Source: an uncultured Succinivibrio sp. (GTDB taxonomy: Bacteria; Pseudomonadota; Gammaproteobacteria; Enterobacterales; Succinivibrionaceae). Taken from it: 64,000 bases of DNA. How positions within the stretch are numbered: position 1 is the first letter of the stretch; every line of letters begins with the position of its first letter. The notes beneath the pieces were generated by a model that did no database searches, was not told the origin of the DNA, and saw only the letters and a list, made by a program, of their open reading frames with translations. Location of the stretch: positions 1 to 64,000 of the forward strand of contig CACZXZ010000004.1 in NCBI GenBank assembly GCA_902785325.1, read 5' to 3'. Below are positions 8,970 to 16,612 of this stretch, piece by piece. The position numbers and the translations under genes were made by a program.

Positions 8970-10097
8970 TTAGAAAAGCGAAGGTATAACAAAGTGAAGT
9001 ACGATTAGGATTAACAGGAATTTAAGATTGTATTTGGTGAATTTTTTTAAGTAGTAAAGTGGCTTTGCTCCCTCTACTTTCACATAGGCTTTAAAGGAGA
9101 TTAAACTTGCCATAGAAGCTATGATAGTACCTAAACCACCTACATTTACTCCAAGCAACAAGGCATCAGGATCTTTTACAAATGTAGATAGCATCACTGT
9201 TGCTGGAACGTTACTTATGATCTGAGATAAACACAAAGACACAAAGTACTCATAGTGGCCTACAAATTCAAAGCAAAATTCTCTTAATCCTTCAAAATTC
9301 GTAATATTGTGCACAAAGATAAATAGCAGTAAAAATAGCGACAAGAGCTTGTAATCAACCTTTGAAAACAAGCTTTTTGAGATAAAAAACACCGCTATCA
9401 CTACGATACTGCCGACAATATACACATTTAGGACATTCAGCACACACAAAATGCATAACAAGAATAAAGCACTAAAGGCATAAGCTTTTTTCTTGTCTAC
9501 TGCTGTAATCTTTGATTTGCCAATTTTTAAGCTGTTAGTATCGATATGATGAGTAAACACCATTAACAGGAAAAAGCACACTAAAAAGGTAGGTGCTGTT
9601 ACTTTAAAAAAGGACAAAATGTCGTAGCTAAAATAAGTATAGATAAAGAGGTTTTGAGGGTTACCAATAGGAGTTAACATACTGCCCATATTAGCTGCAA
9701 TAGTTTGCAAGCTTACCACTTGGATTAAAAGATCCTTTCTACCTATTAAAATAAAAGCATTGATAGCAAGTGGTACAAAGATGATTAGTGACACATCATT
9801 AGTTACTAACATTGAGATAAAGAAATTTATAAAGATAAAAAGTCTAGCTAAACTTCTAGTATTATCAACTAGCGCAAAACACTTTTTATAACAAAAATCT
9901 AGGATGCCAATAAGTCTAAAGCCTGCTACCACCAACATTAGACAAGCTAGTAGCAACAGCACCTCAAGATTTAAAGCTTTAACTAAAGCATCTTGATTAA
10001 ACTCAACTAAAAAGGAGGAGATTAAAGCTAAGATAAAGGCAATACTTAAATCAAGATTGTCTTTACAAAAGGATAATAGGTTAAATTTTTTCAACAT
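8970..10097 (-). CDS. YbiR-like permease (ArsB/SLC13-type anion transporter)
   Basis: A 375-residue integral membrane protein with about ten hydrophobic segments. The motif MLTPIGNPQNLFIYTYF (near residue 143) and a second SQIISNVPATVML element are the paired re-entrant signatures of the ion-transporter superfamily containing ArsB, CitM and YbiR. The frame is open to a GTG at 10139, but neither start has a good ribosome site; the ATG at 10097 gives the usual short N-terminus. Substrate unknown; an inorganic or organic anion is expected from the family. Confidence 0.8.
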   Translation of the reverse strand: MLKKFNLLSFCKDNLDLSIAFILALISSFLVEFNQDALVKALNLEVLLLLACLMLVVAGFRLIGILDFCYKKCFALVDNTRSLARLFIFINFFISMLVTNDVSLIIFVPLAINAFILIGRKDLLIQVVSLQTIAANMGSMLTPIGNPQNLFIYTYFSYDILSFFKVTAPTFLVCFFLLMVFTHHIDTNSLKIGKSKITAVDKKKAYAFSALFLLCILCVLNVLNVYIVGSIVVIAVFFISKSLFSKVDYKLLSLFLLLFIFVHNITNFEGLREFCFEFVGHYEYFVSLCLSQIISNVPATVMLSTFVKDPDALLLGVNVGGLGTIIASMASLISFKAYVKVEGAKPLYYLKKFTKYNLKFLLILIVLHFVIPSLF

Positions 10098-10283
10098 ACA
10101 ATTAAAGTAAATGCAAAACTTAAACCTATATTTTAACACTTACTTGTTTATATTCTTAAACTCTACTGCAGAGGATTTTTTAGAAAAGCAAATACCTTAA
10201 AGAAGATGTTCTTTACAAAGCAAAATCAAAGTAGTCCTGATAATAATCTTTGTGATCTAGTTGCTCTAAAGTATTTTGCAAGC

Positions 10284-10748
10284 TTAATAAAGCTTATGCT
10301 CAAGAGATTTATAGTAAGCAAACAATTTTAGGCAATCCTCATGATCAACACATAAAAGCTTTTTTGATGATTCATCTTTTTGACGCTCTAAAAACTCATA
10401 AAAGACATTGTCTCTAAAGCCAATATTCTCAGTATCAAAGCGATTGCAACCATAGTAAATCTTATCAATATTTGCCCACAAACAAGCACCTAAGCACATA
10501 GGACAGGGCTCAGCTGTAGTGTAGAGATTACAACCTTGTAAATCGTGAGATTGAAGCTGCTTACAAGCATCACGAATAGCTACAATTTCACCGTGACTTG
10601 TAGGATCATGATCAATAAGCACTCTGTTGTGTCCAACACCTATGATTTTGCCTTTGTTTTCGATGACACAACCAAAAGGTCCACCATGACCTGCTTCAAT
10701 ACCTTTTTTAGCTTCTAAAATAGCCTGTTCCATGAAAATCGATGACAT
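10284..10748 (-). CDS. Nucleoside/guanine deaminase of the CDA fold
   Basis: A 154-residue zinc deaminase. The HGE motif (H52, E54) and PCPMC (C82, C85) supply zinc ligands and the catalytic glutamate. Length and the C-terminal sequence (YYGCNRFDTENIGFRDNVFYE) resemble bacterial guanine deaminases of the GuaD type rather than TadA, so hydrolysis of guanine to xanthine is the most likely reaction; other purine or nucleoside substrates are possible. GGGTG stands five bases before the ATG. Monocistronic. Confidence 0.85.
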   Translation of the reverse strand: MSSIFMEQAILEAKKGIEAGHGGPFGCVIENKGKIIGVGHNRVLIDHDPTSHGEIVAIRDACKQLQSHDLQGCNLYTTAEPCPMCLGACLWANIDKIYYGCNRFDTENIGFRDNVFYEFLERQKDESSKKLLCVDHEDCLKLFAYYKSLEHKLY

Positions 10749-10824
10749 AGTTCACCCATAAAAATATCTTTGATAAAGGAATTATAAGAGATCTTAATAG
10801 AGGAAAAATTGAAGTGAGAGAAAT

Positions 10825-10859
10825 TTTAACCTCTAAAGTATTTAGCTTTAGAGGTTAAA
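10825..10859. repeat. Perfect 14-bp inverted repeat
   Basis: Arms TTTAACCTCTAAAG and CTTTAGAGGTTAAA (10825-10838, 10846-10859) around a 7-base loop. No T tract follows on the plus strand; on the minus strand it is followed by AATTTCTC. It could end a short transcript or mark an element boundary. Confidence 0.6.
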
Positions 10860-10929
10860 CGTAAAGAGTTTGCACTCTTCATCTCTCCTGCGGATTTAGG
10901 CTCATTGGCCAAGGTTTTATCTGACTACT

Positions 10930-10949
10930 CTCCATGGCAAGCCATGGAG
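10930..10949. repeat. Hairpin with GC-AA-GC apex
   Basis: Arms CTCCATGGC and GCCATGGAG meet at AA (10930-10949). The shape, nine paired bases around a central GCAAGC, is the same as in the inner stems of repeat copies A (80-99) and B (11285-11304), although flanking bases differ. This suggests that the three palindromes are related. Confidence 0.6.
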
Positions 10950-10979
10950 GTTCTTACCTGATGACATTATACTGTAGAC

Positions 10980-11135
10980 TTACATCATTTTCAGACTTTG
11001 GTAATACAGTCTTACTGTCAGAGCAGAGAACTTAACAACCGTGCAGTCTTCTGACCACATCTGCGCTGTTTGAAGGCGCGGGTTGTATTCGAGATAATTC
11101 TCAGGAGGCGTACGTCAGTCCCCCTAGTGTTTTTA
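10980..11135. ncRNA. Candidate structured RNA or IS200/IS605 remnant
   Basis: A block visibly richer in G+C than its surroundings, without a reading frame. Possible pairings include AACC (11036-11039) with GGGTT (11080-11084), GTGCAG (11041-11046) with CTGCGC (11061-11066), GCGC with GCGC across TGTTTGAAG, and a bulged stem CTCAGGAGG with CCCCCTAG (11100-11127). Paired with the palindromes on either side, this looks like the end of an IS200/IS605-type element, where a TnpB guide RNA would lie, but no tnpA or tnpB gene is present and I cannot verify the resemblance. Strand unknown. Confidence 0.3.
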
Positions 11136-11180
11136 CTAGCTACCTAATCGCTGTTAGCTACTTTAATTTGCACATTATTA

Positions 11181-11218
11181 AATTTAGATTTAGCTATTTT
11201 ATTAACTAAATCTAAATT
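11181..11218. repeat. 13-bp AT-rich inverted repeat
   Basis: Arms AATTTAGATTTAG (11181-11193) and CTAAATCTAAATT (11206-11218) around 12 bases. It directly precedes copy B of the ~100-bp repeat. No equivalent is visible before copy A, but only 19 bases are available there. Confidence 0.6.
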
Positions 11219-11223
11219 AACAA

Positions 11224-11325
11224 AATTTATTGATAGTATATAATATTTATTTGTTATTGTAAAATGTTCATTTGTGGCTTTCATCCCCATAGCAAGCTAT
11301 GGGGCTTTTGCCACTTATCTGTAAC
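11224..11325. repeat. Copy B of the ~100-bp hairpin repeat
   Basis: Matches 20-120. TATAAT at 11239-11244 and a nested hairpin at 11274-11314 (outer GTGGC/GCCAC, inner CCCCATAGC/GCTATGGGG) are in the same places as in copy A, and both copies end in GTAAC. It lies just beyond the terminator of the GGGtGRT operon. Confidence 0.7.
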
Positions 11326-11374
11326 CTACTAATCTCTTAACGGACAGATGTGAAAAATCTTTAGCATTTCCCAT

Positions 11375-11406
11375 AAAAAAAAGGCGACAAAATGCCGCCT
11401 TTTTTA
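11375..11406 (-). terminator. Rho-independent terminator of the GGGtGRT operon
   Basis: Minus strand: GGCGGCA/TGTCGCC stem (11383-11389 and 11393-11399, one G-U pair), three-base loop, then eight T. A run of A before the stem and T after it makes it able to work in both directions. Confidence 0.85.
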
Positions 11407-11419
11407 AAGCTTCAACAAA

Positions 11420-12421
11420 TTACTTGTTTAAAGCTTGTGATACTTGAACTGCGATAGCTACAGTTGCGCCTACCATTGGGTTGTTACCCATGCCTAGGAA
11501 GCCCATCATTTCTACGTGAGCAGGAACTGATGATGAACCAGCAAACTGTGCGTCAGAGTGCATACGACCCATAGTATCGGTCATACCGTATGAAGCAGGA
11601 CCTGCAGCCATGTTATCTGGGTGTAAGGTACGACCAGTACCACCACCAGAAGCTACTGAGAAGTACTTCTTACCTTGCTCGATGCATTCTTTCTTATAGG
11701 TACCAGCAACTGGGTGTTGGAAACGAGTTGGGTTAGTTGAGTTACCAGTGATAGATACGTCAACACCCTCGTGATGCATAATAGCTACGCCTTCACGAAC
11801 ATCGTCAGCACCGAAGCAACGTACGTTTGCACGCTCTGTATCTGAGTACTTAACTTCACGAACAATCTTTAACTCTGAAGTGTAGTAATCAAATTGAGTT
11901 TGTACATAAGTAAAGCCGTTGATACGAGAAATGATCTGTGCAGCGTCCTTACCTAAACCATTTAAGATAACACGTAATGGAGTCTTACGTGCCTTGTTAG
12001 CATTACGTACGATACCGATAGCGCCTTCAGCAGCAGCGAATGACTCGTGACCTGCTAAGAAGCAGAAGCACTTGGTCTCATCGCGTAGTAACATACCGCC
12101 TAAGTTACCGTGGCCTAGACCTACTTTACGATCCTCAGCAACTGAGCCTGGGATACAGAAAGCTTGTAGACCAATACCGATAGCTTCAGCTGCATCAGCT
12201 GCAACCTTGCAACCTTTCTTTAAAGCGATAGCTGCGCCAACAGTGTATGCCCAGCTTGCGTTTTCAAAAGCGATACCTTGAATATCTTTAACAGTCTGGT
12301 ATGGATCTAAACCATATTGAGCACAGATGTCCTTACACTCTTCAACAGACTTGATACCGTATTGTGCTAATACGCCATTGATTTTATCAATACGACGCTC
12401 ATAACTTTCAAATAATGCCAT
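11420..12421 (-). CDS. GGGtGRT family protein
   Basis: A 333-residue protein carrying the motif that names the family, GGGTGRT (about residues 256-262), followed by a conserved glycine/methionine-rich C-terminus (GMTDTMGRMH, EMMGFLGMGNNPMVG). The family has no established reaction; it is found mainly in anaerobes and is commonly encoded beside an iron-sulfur scaffold-like protein, as here (14-bp gap to the NifU-like gene upstream). A role in metal-cluster or redox metabolism is an inference from this pairing. No signal peptide or membrane segment is visible, so cytoplasmic. Confidence 0.95.
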   Translation of the reverse strand: MALFESYERRIDKINGVLAQYGIKSVEECKDICAQYGLDPYQTVKDIQGIAFENASWAYTVGAAIALKKGCKVAADAAEAIGIGLQAFCIPGSVAEDRKVGLGHGNLGGMLLRDETKCFCFLAGHESFAAAEGAIGIVRNANKARKTPLRVILNGLGKDAAQIISRINGFTYVQTQFDYYTSELKIVREVKYSDTERANVRCFGADDVREGVAIMHHEGVDVSITGNSTNPTRFQHPVAGTYKKECIEQGKKYFSVASGGGTGRTLHPDNMAAGPASYGMTDTMGRMHSDAQFAGSSSVPAHVEMMGFLGMGNNPMVGATVAIAVQVSQALNK

Positions 12422-12435
12422 CTTTTAGTACCTCA

Positions 12436-13134
12436 TTATTCCTTTCTTGGGTCGATATATTTAGCGGCATTATCCCACTGACCATAGTGGCCGCGGATCT
12501 TCTCAATTGCTTCTTTACCAGATAATTCTGGGTGAGCCTTTAATAGATCCATTAACTTGCCAAGATTTACGAATTCATAACCAACGATTTCGTTATCTTT
12601 GTTTAAAGCTACACGAGTAACGTAACCTTCAGTCATTTCTAGGTAACGTGGACCCTTTTCCTTAGTAGCAAACATAGTACCAACTTGAGAACGTAGGTTC
12701 TTACCTAAATCTTCAAGTGAAGCACCGATTGGTAAACCGCCCTCTGAGAAAGCAGTCTGAGTACGGCCGTAAACGATTTGTAAGAATAGCTCGCGGTATG
12801 CAGTGTTGATAGCATCGCAAACTAAGTCTGTGTTTAAGCCTTCTAATAGAGTCTTACCGATTAGGATCTCAGAAGCCATAGCAGCTGAGTGGGTCATACC
12901 TGAACAACCGATGGTCTCAACTAAAGCTTCTTGAATGATGCCGTCTTTAACGTTTAAGGTCATCTTGCAAGCGCCCTGTTGAGGAGCACACCAACCCACA
13001 CCGTGAGTTAAACCGCTGATATCTTTGATTTCTTTAGCCTGAACCCACTTACCCTCTTCAGGTATTGGAGCAGGACCATGATATGCACCCTTAGTAACTG
13101 GGCACATGTTCTCTACTTCTTTAGAATAGATCAT
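12436..13134 (-). CDS. NifU-like iron-sulfur cluster scaffold protein
   Basis: A 232-residue protein with an NifU/IscU-type N-terminal fold. Cysteines at 11, 49, 56, 77 and 106 are placed for cluster binding; GCSGMTHS around C77 corresponds to the scaffold signature. Longer than IscU (about 130), with an extra C-terminal part (about 140-232). First gene of the two-gene operon with the GGGtGRT protein. I kept the first ATG, which matches how I recall homologues beginning (MIYSKEVE); the upstream ribosome site is weak (AGGT). No iscS or hscAB neighbours, so it is not the housekeeping ISC system. Confidence 0.85.
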   Translation of the reverse strand: MIYSKEVENMCPVTKGAYHGPAPIPEEGKWVQAKEIKDISGLTHGVGWCAPQQGACKMTLNVKDGIIQEALVETIGCSGMTHSAAMASEILIGKTLLEGLNTDLVCDAINTAYRELFLQIVYGRTQTAFSEGGLPIGASLEDLGKNLRSQVGTMFATKEKGPRYLEMTEGYVTRVALNKDNEIVGYEFVNLGKLMDLLKAHPELSGKEAIEKIRGHYGQWDNAAKYIDPRKE

Positions 13135-13472
13135 TGTGGTACCTAAATTTGAAATTTGATCGATAAATTAAGTTGTATTTCTAGCCATAGCTAAAATCAC
13201 AAAGATTATAATACAAGCAAGTCCATTTTTCCAAAACTGACAGCAAAAAATCTAGAAACTTAGTCTCAAATCTAAAATTTAAGACAAATTATTTCTCATA
13301 GAAAAAGGCTTATATATAGGAATTTGCTACTAAACTTTTGTTTAAAGTAGTTTGCACCTTATGTGATCAAAACTGCCTATTTTATTATTCACATGAGAAA
13401 AACAAGCTTTTTACAGCTATTTAACATATAATTTGCTAAAAATTTTCAATTAGTAACTCTCAAGGAAGTTCC
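13135..13472. other. Divergent intergenic region, NifU-like / sstT
   Basis: 338 AT-rich bases between divergent genes. A good -10 (TATAAT, 13427-13432) lies 40 bases before sstT, with no strong -35. AAGGAAG (13462-13468) is the sstT ribosome site. The half-site TGTGATC near 13360 recalls CRP, but the second half is not at the right distance. No ORF or RNA gene is seen. Confidence 0.5.
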
Positions 13473-14720
13473 ATGTTAGAAACTCAAAACCCAAGAGCAC
13501 CACTTGCTCAAACCTTAAATAAGGTTCCATTCATTCTTCAAATCGTCATCGGTTTGTTACTAGGTATTTTCGCAGCTTATGTTTATCCTGATGACAAGAC
13601 TGTAATTCCTACACTAGGTACCCTTTTTGTTAAAGCTCTAAAAGCTGTAGCACCTATCCTAGTGTTCGTACTTGTAGCATCTGCTATTGCAAAGCATCAA
13701 GCAGGTCAAAAGAACAATATGAAGCCAATCATTACCTTATACTTTGTAGGTATGGTTGTTGCAGGCACTTTAGCTTTAGTAATGAGCTATGCTTTCCCAA
13801 GCACCTTCTCAGAGCTTGCAGCTAACGCTAACGTATCTGCACCATCTGGCATCATCGAAGTTTTAGTAAACTTTGTAAACAATGCAGTTGAAAACCCTGT
13901 ATCTGCTTTTATCAACGGTAACTATGTAGCTATTCTTGTTTGGTCTATCGCTTTAGGTTTAATGTTCCGTGTAGCTCACGACAATACTAAGCGCGTATTA
14001 GACGATTTAGCAACTTCAGTATCAGGCGTAATCAGAATGGTTATTCGTTGCGCACCTATTGGTGTTTTTGGCTTAGTTTACTCATCTTGCACTCAAGAAG
14101 GTGGCTTTGCAAACTTACTAAATTACGTACACGTAATTTGTGTTTTAGTTGCTACCATGTTAATCATTGCTTTTGTAGTAAATCCAATCCTAGTTGCTAT
14201 TGTAGCTAGAGAAAATCCATTCCCATTAGTATTAAAGTGCTTAGCAAAGTCAGGTACTACAGCTTTCTTTACAAGATCATCTGCTGCAAACCTACCTGTA
14301 AACCTAGCTTTATGTGAAGAAATGAAATTAGATAAGACTACTTACTCTATTTCTATCCCATTAGGCTGCACTATCAATATGTCAGGTGCTGGTGTAACCA
14401 TCGTGATTATGACTATGGCTGCAGCTCACACCTTAGGTATTAACATTGACTTCCCATCTGCTTTCTTAATGTGTATTGCTTCAGTACTATGTGCTTGTGG
14501 ATCTTCAGGTGTAGCAGGTGGCTCTTTAATGTTAATTCCTCTAGCTTGCTCTATCTTTGGTATTCCAAATGATATCGCAATGCAAGTTGTAGGTATTGGC
14601 TTTATCATCGGTGTAATCCAAGATTCAACAGAAACTGCTCTAAACAGCTCTACAGACGTGATCTTCACTGCAGCAGCTTGCAAAAGAGCTCAAAGATTAC
14701 AAGAACAAAATAAAGCTTAG
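13473..14720 (+). CDS. sstT: Sodium:serine/threonine symporter SstT
   Basis: A 415-residue inner-membrane transporter of the dicarboxylate/amino acid:cation symporter family, taking up serine and threonine with sodium. Eight or more hydrophobic segments, the serine-rich re-entrant loop SSAANLPVNL, the NMSGAG motif near residue 309, and a C-terminal QDSTETALNSSTD motif typical of SstT are present. Length equals that of E. coli SstT (414). Monocistronic, with a strong terminator behind it. Confidence 0.95.
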   Translation: MLETQNPRAPLAQTLNKVPFILQIVIGLLLGIFAAYVYPDDKTVIPTLGTLFVKALKAVAPILVFVLVASAIAKHQAGQKNNMKPIITLYFVGMVVAGTLALVMSYAFPSTFSELAANANVSAPSGIIEVLVNFVNNAVENPVSAFINGNYVAILVWSIALGLMFRVAHDNTKRVLDDLATSVSGVIRMVIRCAPIGVFGLVYSSCTQEGGFANLLNYVHVICVLVATMLIIAFVVNPILVAIVARENPFPLVLKCLAKSGTTAFFTRSSAANLPVNLALCEEMKLDKTTYSISIPLGCTINMSGAGVTIVIMTMAAAHTLGINIDFPSAFLMCIASVLCACGSSGVAGGSLMLIPLACSIFGIPNDIAMQVVGIGFIIGVIQDSTETALNSSTDVIFTAAACKRAQRLQEQNKA

Positions 14721-14752
14721 TAAACTTTCATTTTACTAAAAATTTCAAGGGG

Positions 14753-14779
14753 GGCTGATCGCTAGATCAGCCTTTTTTT
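14753..14779 (+). terminator. Strong terminator after sstT
   Basis: Perfect 8-bp stem GGCTGATC/GATCAGCC (14753-14760, 14765-14772), GCTA loop, then seven T. It separates sstT from the trb operon. Confidence 0.95.
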
Positions 14780-14902
14780 GCATTTTTAAATCCTTATATT
14801 TCAATAACTTAATTTTTTACTTTTCCTTATCTCTCCCTTTTTGCCACTTAACTTTAGGGTTTTCAAAATTCGGGTGTTTAATATGCTGCGAGGAAAATTA
14901 CG

Positions 14903-15853
14903 ATGCAGAATATTGAACAGCAACAATTAAATCAGACTATCAATAAGCTAAGTCTTTGCTTAGGCGATGAAATTGTAAGCTTGCTCTTAGAGGGGCAGGT
15001 AGATGAGATCATGCTTAATGCAGATGGCAAATTATTTTCAAAACACTCTGATGGTAGTAATTGCTGTTATGGAGAGCTTGCTTTAGAGAAAGCTCAACTT
15101 GCAGTGAGAACCTTAGTTTCCCTACAAGGGGGCAATATCAACGATAAGAAACCTATTATCGATGGTCAAATAGCTTGTTTTAATACTCGCTTTTGTGCCC
15201 TATTGCCACCTTTAGTGAAAACACCAAGTTTCTGTTTAAGACTCATGCACTCTTCCTTTTTCGATATGCAAAAGCTTATCTCTTGTAACTTTTTAACTCA
15301 AAGACAAGCCAAGCTTATCGACAATTTAATCAAAGAAAAACAAAACCTTCTAATTTGTGGGCAAACCTCTTGTGGCAAAACCACCTTTATCAATGCGCTA
15401 TTAAATCGCATTGGTCAATTAGAGCCTAACTCTAGAATTGTCTGCATTGAGGATACCCCAGAGCTACAACTTCAAAACGACAATTGCCTAAACCTCTACA
15501 CCAATGAGCACACTACTTTAAGTGATTTAGTAAAGGCTACCTTAAGACTTAGTCCTGACAGGATTGTCGTAGGTGAGGTTAGAGGTCATGAGACCTTAGA
15601 CATGGTAGATGCTATGTCTACAGGTCATAAAGGAACTCTCTGTTCCATCCACGCAGGCTCAGTGGAGCAATGTATGCAACGCTTAAGATTGCTAATTAGC
15701 AGAAATGCTCATGCTCCAAAACAAATTGAAGAGTTGATTAGTTTGGCTATTGACTACCTTGTGATCTTAAAAAGAGATCCTCTAAGGCACATTGCAGCCA
15801 TTGCCAAACTTGAAGGTTTTAAAAATCAACAATATCAATTTAGCTATCTTTAA
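14903..15853 (+). CDS. trbB: TrbB/VirB11-type secretion ATPase
   Basis: A 316-residue hexameric ATPase of the type II/IV secretion family that powers pilus and substrate steps at the inner membrane. Walker A GQTSCGKTT near 153-161, Asp box IEDTPEL near 180, Walker B-like RIVVGEVRG near 220 and His box GHKGTLCSIHAGS near 240. First gene of a nine-gene trb operon; GAGGA lies eight bases before the ATG. About 120 bases separate it from the sstT terminator and should hold the operon promoter, which I cannot place exactly. Confidence 0.92.
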   Translation: MQNIEQQQLNQTINKLSLCLGDEIVSLLLEGQVDEIMLNADGKLFSKHSDGSNCCYGELALEKAQLAVRTLVSLQGGNINDKKPIIDGQIACFNTRFCALLPPLVKTPSFCLRLMHSSFFDMQKLISCNFLTQRQAKLIDNLIKEKQNLLICGQTSCGKTTFINALLNRIGQLEPNSRIVCIEDTPELQLQNDNCLNLYTNEHTTLSDLVKATLRLSPDRIVVGEVRGHETLDMVDAMSTGHKGTLCSIHAGSVEQCMQRLRLLISRNAHAPKQIEELISLAIDYLVILKRDPLRHIAAIAKLEGFKNQQYQFSYL

Positions 15854-15862
15854 GGAACTGCT

Positions 15863-16315
15863 ATGAATAAATCATTATTTTCAATAACTTTAGGTCTATT
15901 ACTATTAGTGTTTGCTCCTACTATCTTTGCTGCGGACACTAACACAAACTCCCTACCTTATGAGGATTGGCTTAAAACCATTCAAAAATCCTTAACGGGA
16001 CCTGTAGCCTTTTCTGTATCACTAATTGGCATGGTCTCAGCGGGGGCTAGTTTAATTTTCATGGGTGGTGAAATGGGTAAATTCATGCGCACTATGATTT
16101 ATCTTGCTCTAGTCATGACTTTATTAGTGGGTGCTAACAATCTTATGACCTCTCTATTTAATGGTGCAGTAATCGATAAAGTTGAAAAGCCTTTAAGTCA
16201 TGAGAAGCTTGATAAACAAAAGGTTATCTATGATGAGCTTAAGGTAAGTTCTTTAGAGCACAAACTTGAGAAAATAGTGCTTTTAAATACTAAAAAGCCT
16301 ACAGAGTATTGCTAA
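15863..16315 (+). CDS. trbC: TrbC/VirB2-like pilin
   Basis: A 150-residue protein with a clear signal peptide (residues 1-23, ending IFAA) and two hydrophobic helices (about 45-67 and 72-92), the pattern of TrbC/VirB2 major pilin precursors. It also carries a charged tail of about 50 residues, which may be removed on maturation as RP4 TrbC is. AAGGA precedes the ATG. Its stop overlaps the start of trbD. Confidence 0.85.
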   Translation: MNKSLFSITLGLLLLVFAPTIFAADTNTNSLPYEDWLKTIQKSLTGPVAFSVSLIGMVSAGASLIFMGGEMGKFMRTMIYLALVMTLLVGANNLMTSLFNGAVIDKVEKPLSHEKLDKQKVIYDELKVSSLEHKLEKIVLLNTKKPTEYC

Positions 16316-16611
16316 TGAGCACTCAGCACAAAGTAAATCATTCTCTACTACGCCCTCAGACATTTTTAGGGTGTGATAGAGAACTTTGTATGTGTCTTTG
16401 CTTAATCTGCATAAGCTTAGGGATCTTTAAATTTAGCATAGCGATGATTATCTTTTTGGCCATTATCTTTGTAGCAAGTTTTATGTTGCTTATGAAAATG
16501 GCAAAAGAAGATCTGCTCTTGCGTAAAGTGATTTTAAAAAGCTTTAAGTACAAGAAAAACTACGCAGCCAAAGCTTTTAGGTACTCAAAAATTCATAAAC
16601 GTTACAAATAA
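16315..16611 (+). CDS. trbD: TrbD/VirB3-like inner-membrane protein
   Basis: A 98-residue protein with one or two adjoining membrane helices (about 23-63) and a basic C-terminus; position and form match TrbD/VirB3, which works with the VirB4 ATPase. The ATG at 16315 overlaps the trbC stop (TAATG), implying coupled translation; a TTG two codons earlier is in frame but unlikely. Confidence 0.8.
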   Translation: MSTQHKVNHSLLRPQTFLGCDRELCMCLCLICISLGIFKFSIAMIIFLAIIFVASFMLLMKMAKEDLLLRKVILKSFKYKKNYAAKAFRYSKIHKRYK

Positions 16612-16612
16612 G

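Larger units (their letters stand above)
10749..11374. other. 626-base stretch without genes, rich in hairpins
   Basis: No ORF with a plausible start and codon pattern is seen on either strand between the deaminase and the GGGtGRT terminator. The stretch contains a 14-bp perfect hairpin (10825-10859), a 9-bp hairpin with a GC-AA-GC apex (10930-10949), a more GC-rich block that may be a structured RNA (10980-11135), a 13-bp AT hairpin (11181-11218) and copy B of the ~100-bp repeat (11224-11325). These are listed one by one below. Confidence 0.7.

Noticed and set aside
11181..11325. CRISPR array
   Set aside because: Repeats are palindromic, only two copies 11 kb apart exist, and there is no regular spacing or cas gene.
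13355..13395. CRP site before sstT
   Set aside because: TGTGA and TCACA halves are about 22 bases apart instead of 6.
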